A DNA stretch of 64,000 nucleotides from Rotaria macrura (Eukaryota > Rotifera > Eurotatoria > Philodinida > Philodinidae), in contig OENT01000190.1 in assembly GCA_900239685.1 (NCBI GenBank), forward strand, positions 1 through 64,000, written 5' to 3'. Made by a program: the position numbers and the translations under genes. The notes beneath the pieces are model-generated. The model did not search any database. It was not told where the DNA came from and saw only the letters and a program-made list of their open reading frames with translations. The number at the start of each line of letters is the position of its first letter. The stretch's first letter is position 1. Positions 35,859-49,053 of the stretch are shown piece by piece.

Positions 35859-36216
35859 TCAACCAGTAGATGGAGGATGTGAAACATTGCCATTTTCGTC
35901 ATAAAAGACGCGCACACGATTGGACACTAAATCGTAAGTTACGGGTGATCCGTCCGCTAATTTTTCGACTTTGAAATCTAGAGCAGTAAAGAAATGTAAA
36001 CTACGATAACATAGTAACAATAACAATAATCGACTAGTGATGAAAGCAGTCAATGAGAATTTTGTTTTGCTTACGTTCAAGTGACAGCAACTAAAAATGG
36101 CTACACTACTCAAGTATTCACTTACTTGAATTTTCTTCTTTAATTTGTGCAATAGCTTCATCCACTGGCTTGCCGACCAAATCAGGCCAGGATTTATGTT
36201 GGAATGGTATAAACAT
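35859..36216 (-). CDS. Potato inhibitor I (eglin c-like, I13) serine protease inhibitor
   Basis: A small serine protease inhibitor. It has no signal peptide, so it is probably cytosolic unless an upstream exon is missing. Exons 36216-36126 and 35977-35859 join in phase to give 69 residues; leech eglin c has 70. Conserved parts are SWPDLVGKPVDEA in the first strand and helix, the reactive loop GSPVTYDLVSNRVRVFY, and the C-terminal Gly in SHPPSTG. The inferred P1 residue is Tyr45 with Asp46 as P1', which predicts chymotrypsin-like or subtilisin-like targets. Arg51 and Arg53, which brace the loop in this family, are present. There are no cysteines, as usual for the family. An acceptor TTGTAG lies ten bases before the ATG, so a non-coding first exon or a trans-spliced leader is likely. 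Confidence 0.9.
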
Positions 36217-39200
36217 TTTTTCTTCCCTACAATACAAAGAAAGATCGCTTTTGAAAAGCACTGTAGAGTATGAAAGTTTTTAATTATCAAGTTGACGTTT
36301 GGAAATAATTCTGTTCCAGTGTTCTTGATTTCCCACATGATTCAAAGCAATTCAGTTAGCAGATGAACGAGAAGGTCATTTCTTAGGATGAATTGCAAGC
36401 TTAAAAAATATACCTACTGCCAGACTTTAATAAAAAACACAGTTGACTGATGTTAGAAATACGAAGTACACTAAATTTTCAACGTGGGATGGCAATGGAT
36501 CTAATTATTATGGAAAACGTCCATGAGAATATTTCCCACTAAAAGTAATGTGTGCGTTCAAATACAAATCCATTGTACGATGCTGGTTGTATTGAACTTA
36601 CTACTGACTGATTAAGATTCAAAATAGTAATGATGACTATTGAATGGTATCTATGCTATCTAAGGTTTTTAACAACTTGATAAAACTTGCGTCGAGAAAA
36701 AACATCGAATAGAGATTTCGAATCGATTATTTCGTTACACGCTCGAATATATAATTGGCTAGCTCACTGAAAAGCGCTTTATCCTATGAAAATATTTCAT
36801 TCAAGCCTTCAAAGCGATTGCCAACAATTGATAACAGAAAATCAGAACTCGATTAGCGTTGTGAATATACCTCGAAAACATCATACAAAATCTTTGAAAA
36901 TGATACTATACGCTTCATGAAAATTTGTTTCTCATCGATATCGAACGAATCGAATAGAGTTTGAAACTATATAATTGATGATCGTTCATATCATGGATAT
37001 CTGACCAGTACAGAATTTATAAAATATAAATCCAAATAACAATCGTGAAGAAAAACTTGATGAAGTTTCTTACATGAAACGAGGTCGCTTGTGTGTATTG
37101 TCGTTAAGCGAAAGAAAATCAAAATGAAAAAAGTACACAGCGTGCCTAAAAAGTGCGTTTTCGAGTGTTGCGTGCGATTTAATAAATCCGAAACGGCTGT
37201 ACTAGGAAAGAAAGCATAAACATATTTTCTTTACATTGTATGACCTTCAGGCATAGAAAAGTTAAAGACAACATACATTTGACTACCAGCATTGGCAGTA
37301 TGCTTGATTAATCATATTTAAGCATTCATAAAACGAATATACAAAGTTTGATGAAATTGGTTTCTCATCGATTCGCACAAGGTCAATGACAACTACTGAA
37401 AAAATATTGCTTTAACAGTAATTACCAACAACATGGTCGTGCCTTCTACCTGATTTATACAGCAAAAATAATTGTTGAATTCTTTGATGAATGAAACGAA
37501 TATTATCCGATATGATTGATTATATGTCATTAATTGGGATACATCGAAGGAACGATAAAAAGAAGGCAAAATGAAAACCCAAGAATCCAATATGTAACTA
37601 GACGNGTGTAGATAAGGGTGTGGATGCCTTAAGAAGTTAGATACTCCCGCAAGCACATCCTGTAATAATGCATGAGAATAAAACAGAATGGCAATGCTCT
37701 GATACATATAATTACTATGTACCGCCAACAAATTGTTATCAGCTGTTGACTTATCTTTGACCTATGAAAAATGATCGCCGTCGACTCATGTTTTTCTTTG
37801 TTCTCGTTCAACGTCGTGTCCGTGCTGAAAAATCAAAAATGTTACAATAAATGTTCTCATGTGTTTGTCGTCTAGACTGATAAAATGAATAAATGCGACA
37901 CCAGATTTGATCCGCCAAGAAAATCTTATCGGAATTCAGAAGATGGAATCCAAATGGATTCACTCATTCAATACTATAGAATAAGTCGAGTATCAATTAG
38001 AACTTGTTACCAACATAGTAGAAGTTGATTGTGGTCTATAGTTGAATCTCGACAGATTTCTACAGAAAGATCCTACGAGATTTAAGCACTAGGAATTCAA
38101 AAGTCATTCCGTCTTCCGATGTTCGGCAAAGTTTCGTCACTTTTATAGGAATTTATATACAATCTGATAGTATCTTGGTATTGCCATGATTCTCCTAAGT
38201 GATTGTTTTGTTTTTGTTCATTTAACTTATCAATTTAAAGAAGATAAATTCTATTTAAGAGTGATCGGTCAAATTCTCCACGTTCATATCATTAATGTGC
38301 ACATTTATGCTTCTTGCAATAGATTTAACAATCACCTTATTGTTTTCTATGGTTAACTTTCATCATGACGAGCTTTCTGACCGATCATTAATTCAGATAT
38401 CTAAAAAGGTATTGTTCCGGTTTCTTCATAAATCCATAGTGTGTATACGAACAACTCATTGAAAATAGTATTTGATAGGTAGTCACTTTGATTGACACAG
38501 TGGTATCAGTAGAGTGTCATCGAACGACAAAGAGCACACTTACTTCACTCATAATCTGCAAAAGATGTCGATCGAACAAAAGAGACATGAAATCGAACAA
38601 ACAAACCCTTTTTGTTTACCAAAGCATTGTGCATCAGACAAAAAACATGGAAAACGACCAGACTTACTGTTTGTCGCTGATCAAGATCGGTCGATATATA
38701 CATTATAAATTAACCCTGAGTGGTAAATCTTTATGATTTTCGTGGTCGAATTAAAGTGCTTAAATTCAGCATGGAGCCTATTAGATACGTTTTTGACTCA
38801 GACAGTTTTGCATAGAATTTCATTGCGAACAGGTTCTCCGCTATCAAAATAGTTATCAAAGCAAGGTGAATGAGAAATTTCCGAACGATCTCAACTATCG
38901 TAATTGTTGTTCACGTTTGAAATAATAAAGAGACGATCCAGTCTGATTTATTAACATAACATCGATGCAATTCATTGTTACGCCAATATTTTTTTTTCAT
39001 TATAAAATAATCATTAGTATATGAAATAGAAGACTAATCAGTTATTGTATCTTTTATGGAATTTTTCCATTGACCTACATCTCATTAATCAGATTTATCA
39101 CTCTTAAATAAAGAAGCACTCTAATTATTTAACTGTTGAGTTTATATGTAAAGCTCATCGACACACGTACGTGGACCCCTGGAGAAATAAAACTGGAAGC

Positions 39201-41177
39201 TAGATATACATACAGCAATAAAATATTGACATTCTATCTAGCTAGAGAATAGCAATACTTTCGAAGTGTTATCTGTGTCCACACAACTGTGAACTACGAT
39301 ATTAGAATAATAAACATTGTCAGGACACACAAAATCAGCAAGGCAATTTTCTTGAATTTAACAATTAGACTTTCAATCAAGATAACAAATCCAAAGAACA
39401 GATCATCAAACGACAGTAAAATGCAAAATTCAAAGCTCACAAATATGTGCAGAGAAATAATATATATCCGAGTAGAAATACTTAGGAACAGTTGGTATCT
39501 GACTAGATCATATCGAGCATATACAGAAGTAACGTGCCAAAATTTAGAAACTTTATATTTCACCGGAGAACTATTTCGATAAGAAAAAACGTTGAAAACG
39601 TACATGATCAAAACCTAAAAACGCACATGTCTTAGATTTTCTCACAAGCATACGAGTACGTATGTTTTTATCTTCATTCACTGTTCATTCTCATACCTAG
39701 AATCACATAGTACTTCTATTAGCTAACCCCATATCTACAAGCAAAATAGAAAAATGATTCCGCCACGTAACATCGACTTACTATGGGTTCGACTGGTCTC
39801 TGAAGTGTAAATATCAATAGTCAAGATTACTAACAAGGATAATTGTTGTTTGCTTGAAAAATAGACAACATGGCAAAAACTAAATTCATTATTACATGTC
39901 TACTTGAAGATTGTGTCTGTGAATTTTATTTGAAAGCATAGTAAACATTTCATCCCTCGTTTTCATTTTTGCATTGAAAACAGAGTATACATTCTAAATT
40001 GACTTCATTTCTATGAAACAAACTAATTCAATAGGAAGTATCCATGTGTTTTATTCCATACGAGATATCCTGATATGCTGCTATTTGGCATGTTTTATTG
40101 CTCATTGATTTCACCCATTTTTGAATTTATATATTCCGTATTTGGCAAAATAAACGTAGTCGACTATATTCCTTTACATGAATCAATTCAATCCATAAGG
40201 GATCTTCTCGTTTCATTGCATTGGAAAGAGCAACATCTTAGAAGATTTTTCTTAACCAATGCACATATTGTCTATGTACCAAGTAATTGTGAACGGTTGA
40301 AACTCAAAGAAGTCTTTACCGTTTTTTGATTATGATGCATTTATCTTTTTCCAGTTCGAAGATTTTCAGTAATTTATGTAAGAAGCAACTGAAATATTGA
40401 TACAATATGAACAAGAAGAGTTAATGTGTTAGTCTATCCCTGCATTACTTGAGCGGATGAGTTAATATTCGTCACAAATCCTCCTCTCAATTCTTCTTCC
40501 ATTTTTTTTCGAATGACTGAAGATAAACAACAGTAAAAGATCATGTTCTTATTCTTCAAAAGAAGAATTCAATCGATACTATAAGAGTAAATAGAATCAA
40601 TGGTACCATGAAATCATCTGAGATGGAAACAAAGTAAAAATTAACGTTATCTATTGATCCTATTCGAAAAATCAGTATCAACATTATTTCATCCTAACAG
40701 AAGACTCGTTTCTTTGGTTCCTTTTTGTGAATCCTTCATTCACTTTTTTTCATTTCATTCGACTGTACGTACATAAGCACGAAAGACAAAAATAGAAAAA
40801 TACAGCCTTTCTGTATATCATAATAAGAAGCAAAAGAACGAACTTATTGCCATTCTATGTTCTACTAGCTAATGAGTGATAATAATGATGACACGTGATC
40901 TGATACTGAGTTAGTTCTATTAGAAAGAAATGTTCAACCTTAAACGTACAAATGCAAATCATTACAGTAAGTTCAATCGATGGTGCGTAAAATGAGTCAC
41001 TTGAAAATTTCTGAAATGGCGGCAAATGATCTCTGTTACCATAGTTGCATATCCATCTTAAAACGAAACCATGAAGTACAGCTATCGGCGTAGATCTTTG
41101 CATTGAATAGTTCTATATGCGCAGTATGCCTTGCTGATTAAATAAAAGAACTGGTTTAGTGTTTCATAAGTATACTT
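36217..41177. other. 5-kb region without recognised genes
   Basis: Short open frames occur, such as 38488-38736 and 40075-40329, but none shows a family motif, repeats or supporting splice sites. One undetermined base (N) is at 37605. I see no mobile element ends here. Confidence 0.55.
37605..37605. other. Undetermined base (N)
   Basis: A single ambiguous base in intergenic sequence, which marks an assembly or polishing uncertainty. Confidence 0.99.
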
Positions 41178-41183
41178 TTTATT
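41178..41183 (-). terminator. AATAAA polyadenylation signal of RBBP6
   Basis: AATAAA on the gene strand about 112 bases past the RBBP6 stop codon. Confidence 0.5.
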
Positions 41184-41294
41184 TTTCTGTCGAAAACGAA
41201 AAGAAAAAAAATTAACAAACAGAACAAAAAACAGATACATGAAAAAAATTCTTTCGAACATAACATATATGACATGAGAAAGCAGGAGTAAATC

Positions 41295-44200
41295 TTATGA
41301 ATGAATTTCAATAACCGATGTTGTTGTATCAACGATGGTCTTTTTTTCTTTGTCTTCACTTCGATGATGTTTTTTGCTTTTCGAACTTGAATGACGATGC
41401 TTTTTATGTTTCTTATGTTTCTTGCCGCCATTTTTAGAATTCTCTTCGTGAACTTTTTCAAGAGTTTCCTCCACTACTGTTTCAATTTTCGATGAGAGCG
41501 TTGCTGGTGCTCGTATTGGTGATCGAGCTGAAGAAGTCTTAGTTTCTGATTGTGTTTGTTGTTGATGTTGATGTTGATGCTGATGTTGCTCTTTTTTCGA
41601 TGATGAATTAATTCGATCATCATTATCACGCGAACGACTTTTAGTTCGACGTCGATCTCGACTAGATAGAATAAGTCCAAGAAAAAATTAAAAATGAGTA
41701 TGAGATTAAAAAGTGAACTTGTGTTTAGTTTCGTACGTGGAATGTGATGATTCTTCGACGTAAACAATAGTACGTTGTGTCGATTGTTGTATAGTCGGTG
41801 GTGGACGTGGTGACCGACGACGTTCATGATCTCGAGATGGTCGAGGTGGTGATCTAATTTAGAAATACAAGGATTGTTTTTTCTGTTATTTAAAATACCT
41901 ATGTTTTCTTTTGGTTGTCAATGTCAATTTACCTTCGATATTTTGACGATTGCTTTTCTTTAGTATCAACAGGTCGTCGTCGATTTCGATAGGATGATGA
42001 TCGTCGTTGCCGACGATTTTCTCGAACTGGAGATTTAACGCGATGACGACTTCGGCTGCGAGATGAACGACGACGCCGATTATTATATCGTGAACGTGAT
42101 GAACTACGAGAATCACTGAATGAAAAATATAATCTTCTATGAATCTCATAAAAGCAACGAACACATTTGATCCTACCTGCTTGAATAAGATGAATAAGAC
42201 GAAGAGCGCGAACGACGACGACTACTAGGTGATCGCTGACTAAAATTAACAAACGATTTGATTGAAATAAATAATGAAGCAGGAAAACAATTTTCTTACA
42301 TTCGCTGAAAGTAACGTTGTTTTATATAGAATTCATTTTCTGATAGAGCTGTTGAAATTGGTTGAGTAGCTGTTTGATGATGTGCTATGAATGTTGACGT
42401 TGACGTGTATGGTGCAGGTGTATGGGGATGAAAGCCGGGCATATTGTATCCATTAGCTGGTATATGTGGAGGTGCAACCATGGCCGGAGGTGGGGGAGGT
42501 GGTGGATGGTGATGAATCGGAGGAGCCGGTGCATATGGAGGATAATGATGAATACCAGCAGCAGGATAACGAACTCCTAATGGTGGTGGATAAAAATTTC
42601 TAAACACGAAGCGAAACGCATTGACTCAATCTGCCTTTTTCCTTAAAATTTGGCATCACTTACGGCTGCATCGGATAAAGACCATTTGTCGTTGTTGGTG
42701 GAATATGATGAGGATACATAACATTATGGTGTTGAGGAACTGGATAATAATGAGTTATGACAGGATTCGTTGGAGCGATGGCTGGTGCAAGTGATGGCGA
42801 TGAGTAAATTGTGTTCACTGGTGCTACTTGAGTTGAAGTCATTTCTCGTTCTGGTTTTTCATCTTAACGAACAATACAAGATGTTTAGACAACGATTTTC
42901 GAATAATCTTAGTAAAATAAAAATCCGAAGTGCATGAGAACTAGTTCGATTAATCAAAATTTTGATTCATACAGAAATCTTACATCTAATATGATACTAT
43001 TCCTTGGAGATCTCTATTCTCACGATGGAATTCGATTTATGATTTACGCGCGATTTTCTCGTCTACAAATTTTATTCACGCGTTGATAGAAATACGATGA
43101 CTTACTTTCGGACATGATAGGCAATGGTACTATTTCTGGCGTTTCTTCAACTGTTTTAACATCTTTTTGACTAAAATAAATTGAGAAATACTATGTATTA
43201 CATCTTTCGATAAATTCACAACGAACCTGGACGCAATTTGATCTATATCAGATACTTTTTCATCCTCAAATGTCATATCAGCTGGTCGAGTTGAGACTAT
43301 GGGTTGTGGTGGTGATTGACTTTTTCCAAAGGGTTGCATTTTAATGATGATGGGTGCCGCCTTAACATGCGTTACCGATTGTTGTGAGTTGGTCGAAAGA
43401 GTAGGTGGATCATTATTATCACCATCATTCGAATTTTGAGGATTCGTTGACGTTGCATCAGCATCTTGATCTAATACTTGCGATGTTGATACATGTGAAT
43501 ACGATGTTTGATTCAATCGTTCATGCCAACGTCTTATATGATTTCGTAAATATAGATTTGGATTTATCTGATCGATAGCAACATGTTGACAATGACAATG
43601 GGGACATTCATGTTCAGGACTTTCAATTAAAGCGGTTCGAATACCTTTTTAAATCAAACAAAATGAAGAAATAAATATACGATTAATTGACATAGATCAT
43701 CGGCAAACATCATTCGCTTTTCTTTTCAACTTACATTCATCACAAAAACTAAGATTACAGCAAGGCGTAATTACTGCATCAGTATAAACTCGTTTACATA
43801 AAGGACAAAGAAGATCATTTGGTGGAAGTTCATTATTGATTGGTTTTGATATTGGTACTGTTGATGATGAAACACCTCTTTCATCTGATTGTCGTCCCAT
43901 TTGAGCTGAGGAATCGTTTTTTTTCTCGATTCTCTCAACATATAGTTCCCTAGAATAATAATAATTAATAAACAGTTTTGAAATTTTACGCATGGGACAA
44001 CATTCTTATATACGAAAAATCAAACGATTCCTTAGTATCAGCAATATATTTTGATGATAAATAGATGTGAAATTTTTCATATGATCTATTTTCATGATTA
44101 AAAAATGTGTGATAATTAAATTGAGACATATCTCTATCAAATCGACAAGACACATAACACTCAACAAATGTTAGAAAACTATAATTCATGATTATTGTCT

Positions 44201-47044
44201 CTTCTGATAGAAAAAGTACAATCTATTCTAATCAGAAATCCACGTCTGTTTCTAACATATATTCAAGTATGAATGGTCAACTCGTGTAAACTTTCTTCGC
44301 TGAGGATAAACAATCGTTAGAGAACATCTATATTGGTGTTTTATCAATGATTGTTCACTTACGCCATTTGTCTTGGTACAACGGAAGCACCAGTTTGATC
44401 TCTTAATGCACCGGGTATATGTTTTGGAACCGGAATAAGACGGTCACGTGGTATACCTGTCGTTTTCTTAGGTATTGGTTCACCACGCGGATGACCTGCA
44501 CCACGATGAGACCGATTTCCACGATGATGGTACGGCATCGAATACGGTGCATGACGTGTAACAATGTGCGATGAACGTGATGAATTAGAATTTGCCGATT
44601 GTGTTCCGTCATTCGTTGATGAATTCGGTGGATTGTTTGAGGGACTTGAATTCGATGACTGTTGAAGATAAAAATATCGAATAGAAAATTGAAAGTCACA
44701 CAGAAAAGCAAAGCAACTCGAAATATTCACACTTTCATTCAATTCTGATTTGTTTCTACTTAGCATCTTTATTGATAATGATTAAATACATATTATATAA
44801 ACACAAAAGTAGAAAACGAACGACATTGGTAAAGAAAGACTTTCATGCAAAGTACAACCTCTCTATTGTGTACACGATCGCTTCTAGTTCAGCATGTTTG
44901 CCTAACAAACGGTCCCAGGTAAATTATTTTCCTAAAGAAACTCTCTGCCAATTGATTGACATACGATGAGTTTTTCTTGTTTCTTAACTAGTAATGGTAC
45001 AATTTTGTTCGTAAACCTACAATTTGTTGTTGAACGAGACTACTAGTCGTTACCTTCTTGTAAACAATACTTATTTTGATCTTTTACAGGTCTCATCGTG
45101 TTCTTGTTACTGAATAGACTTAATTGCGATAAATTTTGATCCATTCTTTCTTTCGTGCGTCTCCTAAAGATATTTACATAAAGACTCGCTATACAGTGGT
45201 TCGATCAAACACATTTTCTGCTTTCCTCAATCAACATTCTCATTTGAAGCATCAGACATTATGAACAATATTTTTCGATAGAACAATATCTATATGGACT
45301 TCAGTCCTATTGCTTGACAAACATTGGAAAAACCGATCTTTTTGGTCCCTAAAACCGAGACTCAGTGTGGCAGACTTCCAATTCGTTGATAAACATTATG
45401 CATGATTGTCTTTGAATTTTTCAATTAATTCAAAGGTATGAATACTTTAACAATCAGGCATAGATTATTAAAACTGAAAGTTTCTGATGCTTTTCGGTCA
45501 TTTAAGGAGTTAGAGCATATTACACAATACTCAGCTATGGAATTGAGAGTACATGTGAATAGTTTAAATAACGAAATTCATTTTCGCACTGCGGTTGCAA
45601 TTCAAATTTTGATTCTCTTTCCATCTAAAAGCAATCTTATTGCATAATCGAAGGAAGAAACACACTTGAATTCAGATTTAAAGGTGACTTTTAATAACTG
45701 TGAATGAAAAAGAATTTATACCAAATGGCATACTACTATGTTCTGTGAAAGTTACGAAATTTAATTGCTTCACAACGTTTTATTTGCTCTTTATACTAAA
45801 AATATAATTCAACTGATTTTTTTCTGTTTTGTGAGAAGCTCGATTATTTTGCTAACATCAACACTAGTGATTTCTAAACGTTATTGAGAAAAAAAAATTT
45901 CATCCGAGCACAGGATAAATAAAACTCCGAATAGGTCATTAGGGATAATCACTATTCGTCTAACCTTTGACCGAGCGGAATCATTAGAAAGAGGCCCGTT
46001 TCGAGTCCCGATGTACATGTTACATAATCACTTTTTTGGTCGTTCGGAAGATGTCTAATAAGCCTCTTGTTGTTCACATGACAATGGTTGTGAAATCCAA
46101 ACAAGAAGCTTCTTGCTTTAGACTGAGAAAGTGTACACATGTAGAGAGGTATGAGTGCATGATATGCCGATTCGATAGGAATAATACCTACCAAAATTAA
46201 AGGACATTGACTTTTGATATGACCAGGTTGCTTGCAATTGTGACAAACAAATAAATTCGTACGATATGATGGCTGTGGTGTTCTACAAAGTAAAGAATTG
46301 AATAATAAGATTCTTTTTCTCTTAAATAGGAAGCAAAACTTACACATAACGAGCTTGTGAACCCATTTGAATTTCTTTTATTAATTCATCCTCTGTCATT
46401 TCTTTTGATGAAGCATTACTTGTTGACTAAAATATAGAAGCAATGAATATTTAATTAAACGAATTTCCTTTTGTTTTGCCTAATTACTTCAGAATTCTTT
46501 TTACTCGGGGCCGGATTAGATTCAAGGTTATTTGATGATGATGTTGTTGTTGTGTTGGTTTGACTTTGATGTAATATAGCAGGTAGAAGAATACTAGAAG
46601 TAACAGAATCATACAAATCTTCTTTTTTCCGTTCAAATGACGTAATAATTAACTTTCTTACTCTTTCACAATATCATCTGATGAAACAACAGGTTTTTGA
46701 TTTGACATAGGCGTTAATGTATCAACTGGCCCACGTATGCGACGAGCTACAATGACACTTGCATTGCGAGGAATTAAATCAGAATTATCCTTGTATTCTA
46801 AGTTCAAAAAGAAAAACATTGAATCAGAATTAATTTCTGTTTGAAACAAACGTTAAAACATACCTTCATGCGTGTTTGCGTTGCTAATAATCAAATCATA
46901 ATCATCTCTAGGATAATATGTTCCTGAACGTGATGATTTTGCAGCAATTAAGCGTTTTAGTTCTCCGAGAGAACAGTTCATTCCATCAATTTTTACTGAT
47001 TCAAAATTTTTGTCTGCTTTAAATCGATATCGAATAATCGACAT
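41295..47044 (-). CDS. RBBP6: RBBP6-type DWNN/RING E3 ubiquitin ligase
   Basis: RBBP6 (Mpe1 in yeast, Snama in fly) is a nuclear E3 ligase and an mRNA 3'-end processing factor. Fifteen exons (47044-46864, 46797-46662, 46593-46488, 46426-46344, 46282-46192, 44658-44363, 43949-43735, 43644-43227, 43170-43106, 42862-42664, 42599-42300, 42239-42177, 42115-41933, 41853-41737, 41661-41295) give 939 residues. The DWNN ubiquitin-like domain is at 1-78 (SIIRYRFKADKNFESVKIDG, then PRNASVIVARR). A zinc knuckle CHNCKQPGHIKSQC lies near 185. KKTTGIPRDRLIPV is the conserved link. The RING is near 345-395 (LLCPLCKRV, TPCCNLSFCDECIRT, CPHCH). Next come a Pro/His/Tyr-rich stretch, RS repeats at about 698-820, a Gln/His run and a Lys-rich end. 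The start is the second in-frame Met (MSIIRYRF), which matches the family. Intron 5 is about 1.5 kb. It lies head to head with the Scm gene. Confidence 0.96.
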
Positions 47045-49053
47045 GATTTTTTTTTCGATAGACAATTAAACAATACAATGATACAGAAATAAAACTGATA
47101 CAAGACGTTTATTTTTTTTTCTTATCGTTGTCTGATGAGAAATCAAAAATCAGCAGAGGAAAAAAAATCCAACAGTTATTCCAACTAAGTACGAAAAAAA
47201 GGCTCACATACACAAGCGAACACAAACGAAATGTTATTGAGAAATCGACGATGCTTTCGATGATCAACGAGATGACCGAAGATATCGTTGAAAACGACGA
47301 TTAACGATGATGACGCTCGAACACAGTTATGCCAAACGCGACGCTCTACAATCTGAAAAATGTCGGAAGTGTCGGTCAACATATATACATATCACGAGTA
47401 ATGTTGAAACAAGGAAAAGTCATATGAATCACAACATAACAACAAACAAAAAAATAAAAAATCGTGCATAGATGTGACACGGCAGCCTCCGTTACTAACT
47501 TAGTACTTTTACGCAAAGACAAAAAAAACTAGAACTAAATAAGTTTTGATTCATGAAGTTTTAAAAATGGATAATTGAATTTAAAATAAGGAAAAAATGA
47601 ATTTCTACAAAGAGGGCGCCACATTTGGTGTCGCTCATCAGCGATAATAGAATACTTACTATCGATGGAAACTGCGTGGTTGAAAAAACGAGAACGATCG
47701 TTCGTTTTCCGCCTTTTACAATATGAGTAGATGAGATGCAGCGAAAATATTTACTTGTTCGATATAGTTGTTGATTCGGTGAATTGTTTTTTTAGTATTG
47801 CGTAAATATTAGTCGTATCTTCGTTTTAGTTTCTTACTATGTGTTGCCTTACAATGTAATTACGCAATGAGAATAATGTAGATTCCCAAACGACTGTAAA
47901 AAAATAAGTACTAGTCAGAACATGTTTCTTAAATATGATTATTTTTTATGTACTTTTTGTCTGTCATAAAAGTTGATTAAGACGAATTTACTGTAAATAG
48001 CCGTATATTCATATCATGATTTGATTCATTTCTTAACTGTTAGTAAAAATTGATTTTCATTATACTAGCTTAGGACAATCAAAGTTACTGACGTCATTAC
48101 TCAGCTTTCTATGAGAGATTTCCAAAGATTGTAAGGTTTATTTATTTGATAAGTCTCTTTAAACTACTTTTAATCACAAGAAAAGGAAAACGAATAATTT
48201 CGATTGATCACTGCATGTGGAAAATATGTCTTGTGATCATAAAACATTAAATGATTTTTCTGCGCTTTGTTTATGTGTATTATCTATAAAAACCAACAAC
48301 TGTTTTGTATTATGCTTTCTAAAGTGCATTTGCACCCGATAACTTTTTTCTTTCGCAAATATTCATAATTTTGAGGGAACCAAGTCTGTTATAGTTTCTC
48401 TAACAGGGAAAATTAATATGATGAAAGAACAGAATAGTAATTGTGATTGGGAAAATTCTTCTTAACCCTTTCTACGTGATTCCTTGGAAAAACAACATTC
48501 TGTTTTACATTGATGGTAAACTGCTTTCATTTATTTTCACTTGGATAAAATTGAATAGAATCTTCCATGAATACATTTTACTAGAACTTTGTACAAAGAA
48601 TCGGTTCTCCTCGGGACATCCAAGATCGTTTGATACGTCACAATTTCCTTTTCATTTATTGAAAAAGATGTTAACATAACATTTGTAAGTTTTTGAGACA
48701 AAAATTTTTCTGTCCGATTGAAAGTAATAAGCACATTTCATGCCTAACAGGTGTCACATTCCTTCTCGAGTGTCTCATAAAAACAAATAAAATTAATTGC
48801 AATGAGAAAAGGAGAGAGAGAATAATTTATTGATGCGTCATCAAGCTAATTTTCAGTGCTGCCATCTATCCGATCGTCTATGAACTTATTGGCTCAATAT
48901 TTGCGTTGTTATTACTCATTCTTTCTTTCTTCGTCGTTTGCTCTCGCTTGTCAATCAATCGAGACAAAAAGAAGAGAGATAAGAAAATTCATCTTAAATC
49001 TAAAGCAGTGTATTATTTTAGATGTATTGCTAATGAATTTATCTCAAACAAAA
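47045..49053. promoter_or_regulatory. Divergent intergenic region between RBBP6 and Scm
   Basis: About 2 kb separates the two start codons, which face away from each other, so both promoters should lie here. I see no TATA box or other motif that I can place with confidence. A somewhat GC-richer patch containing GGCGCC lies near 47615. A frame open from 48880 leads into the Scm start, but its translation is not conserved. Confidence 0.4.

Noticed and set aside
38488-38736. Two overlapping open frames on the plus strand
   Set aside because: Both are under 85 codons, overlap in different frames and lack conserved motifs.
40075-40329. 84-codon open frame starting with Met on the plus strand
   Set aside because: Residue make-up is ordinary, but there is no domain, no splice context and no polyadenylation signal close by. 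Frames of this length occur by chance in a window this size.
45966-46010. tRNA-like pair of A-box (TGACCGAGCGG) and B-box (GTTTCGAGTCC) motifs in RBBP6 intron 5
   Set aside because: The boxes start only 30 bases apart, too close for a tRNA, and no acceptor or anticodon stem can be drawn. At most it is a tRNA-derived scrap.
48880-49053. In-frame upstream extension of the Scm N-terminus
   Set aside because: The sequence is rich in pyrimidine tracts and encodes a non-conserved hydrophobic stretch unlike any Scm protein, so the nearer Met codons are preferred. It is kept as a possibility in the gene entry.
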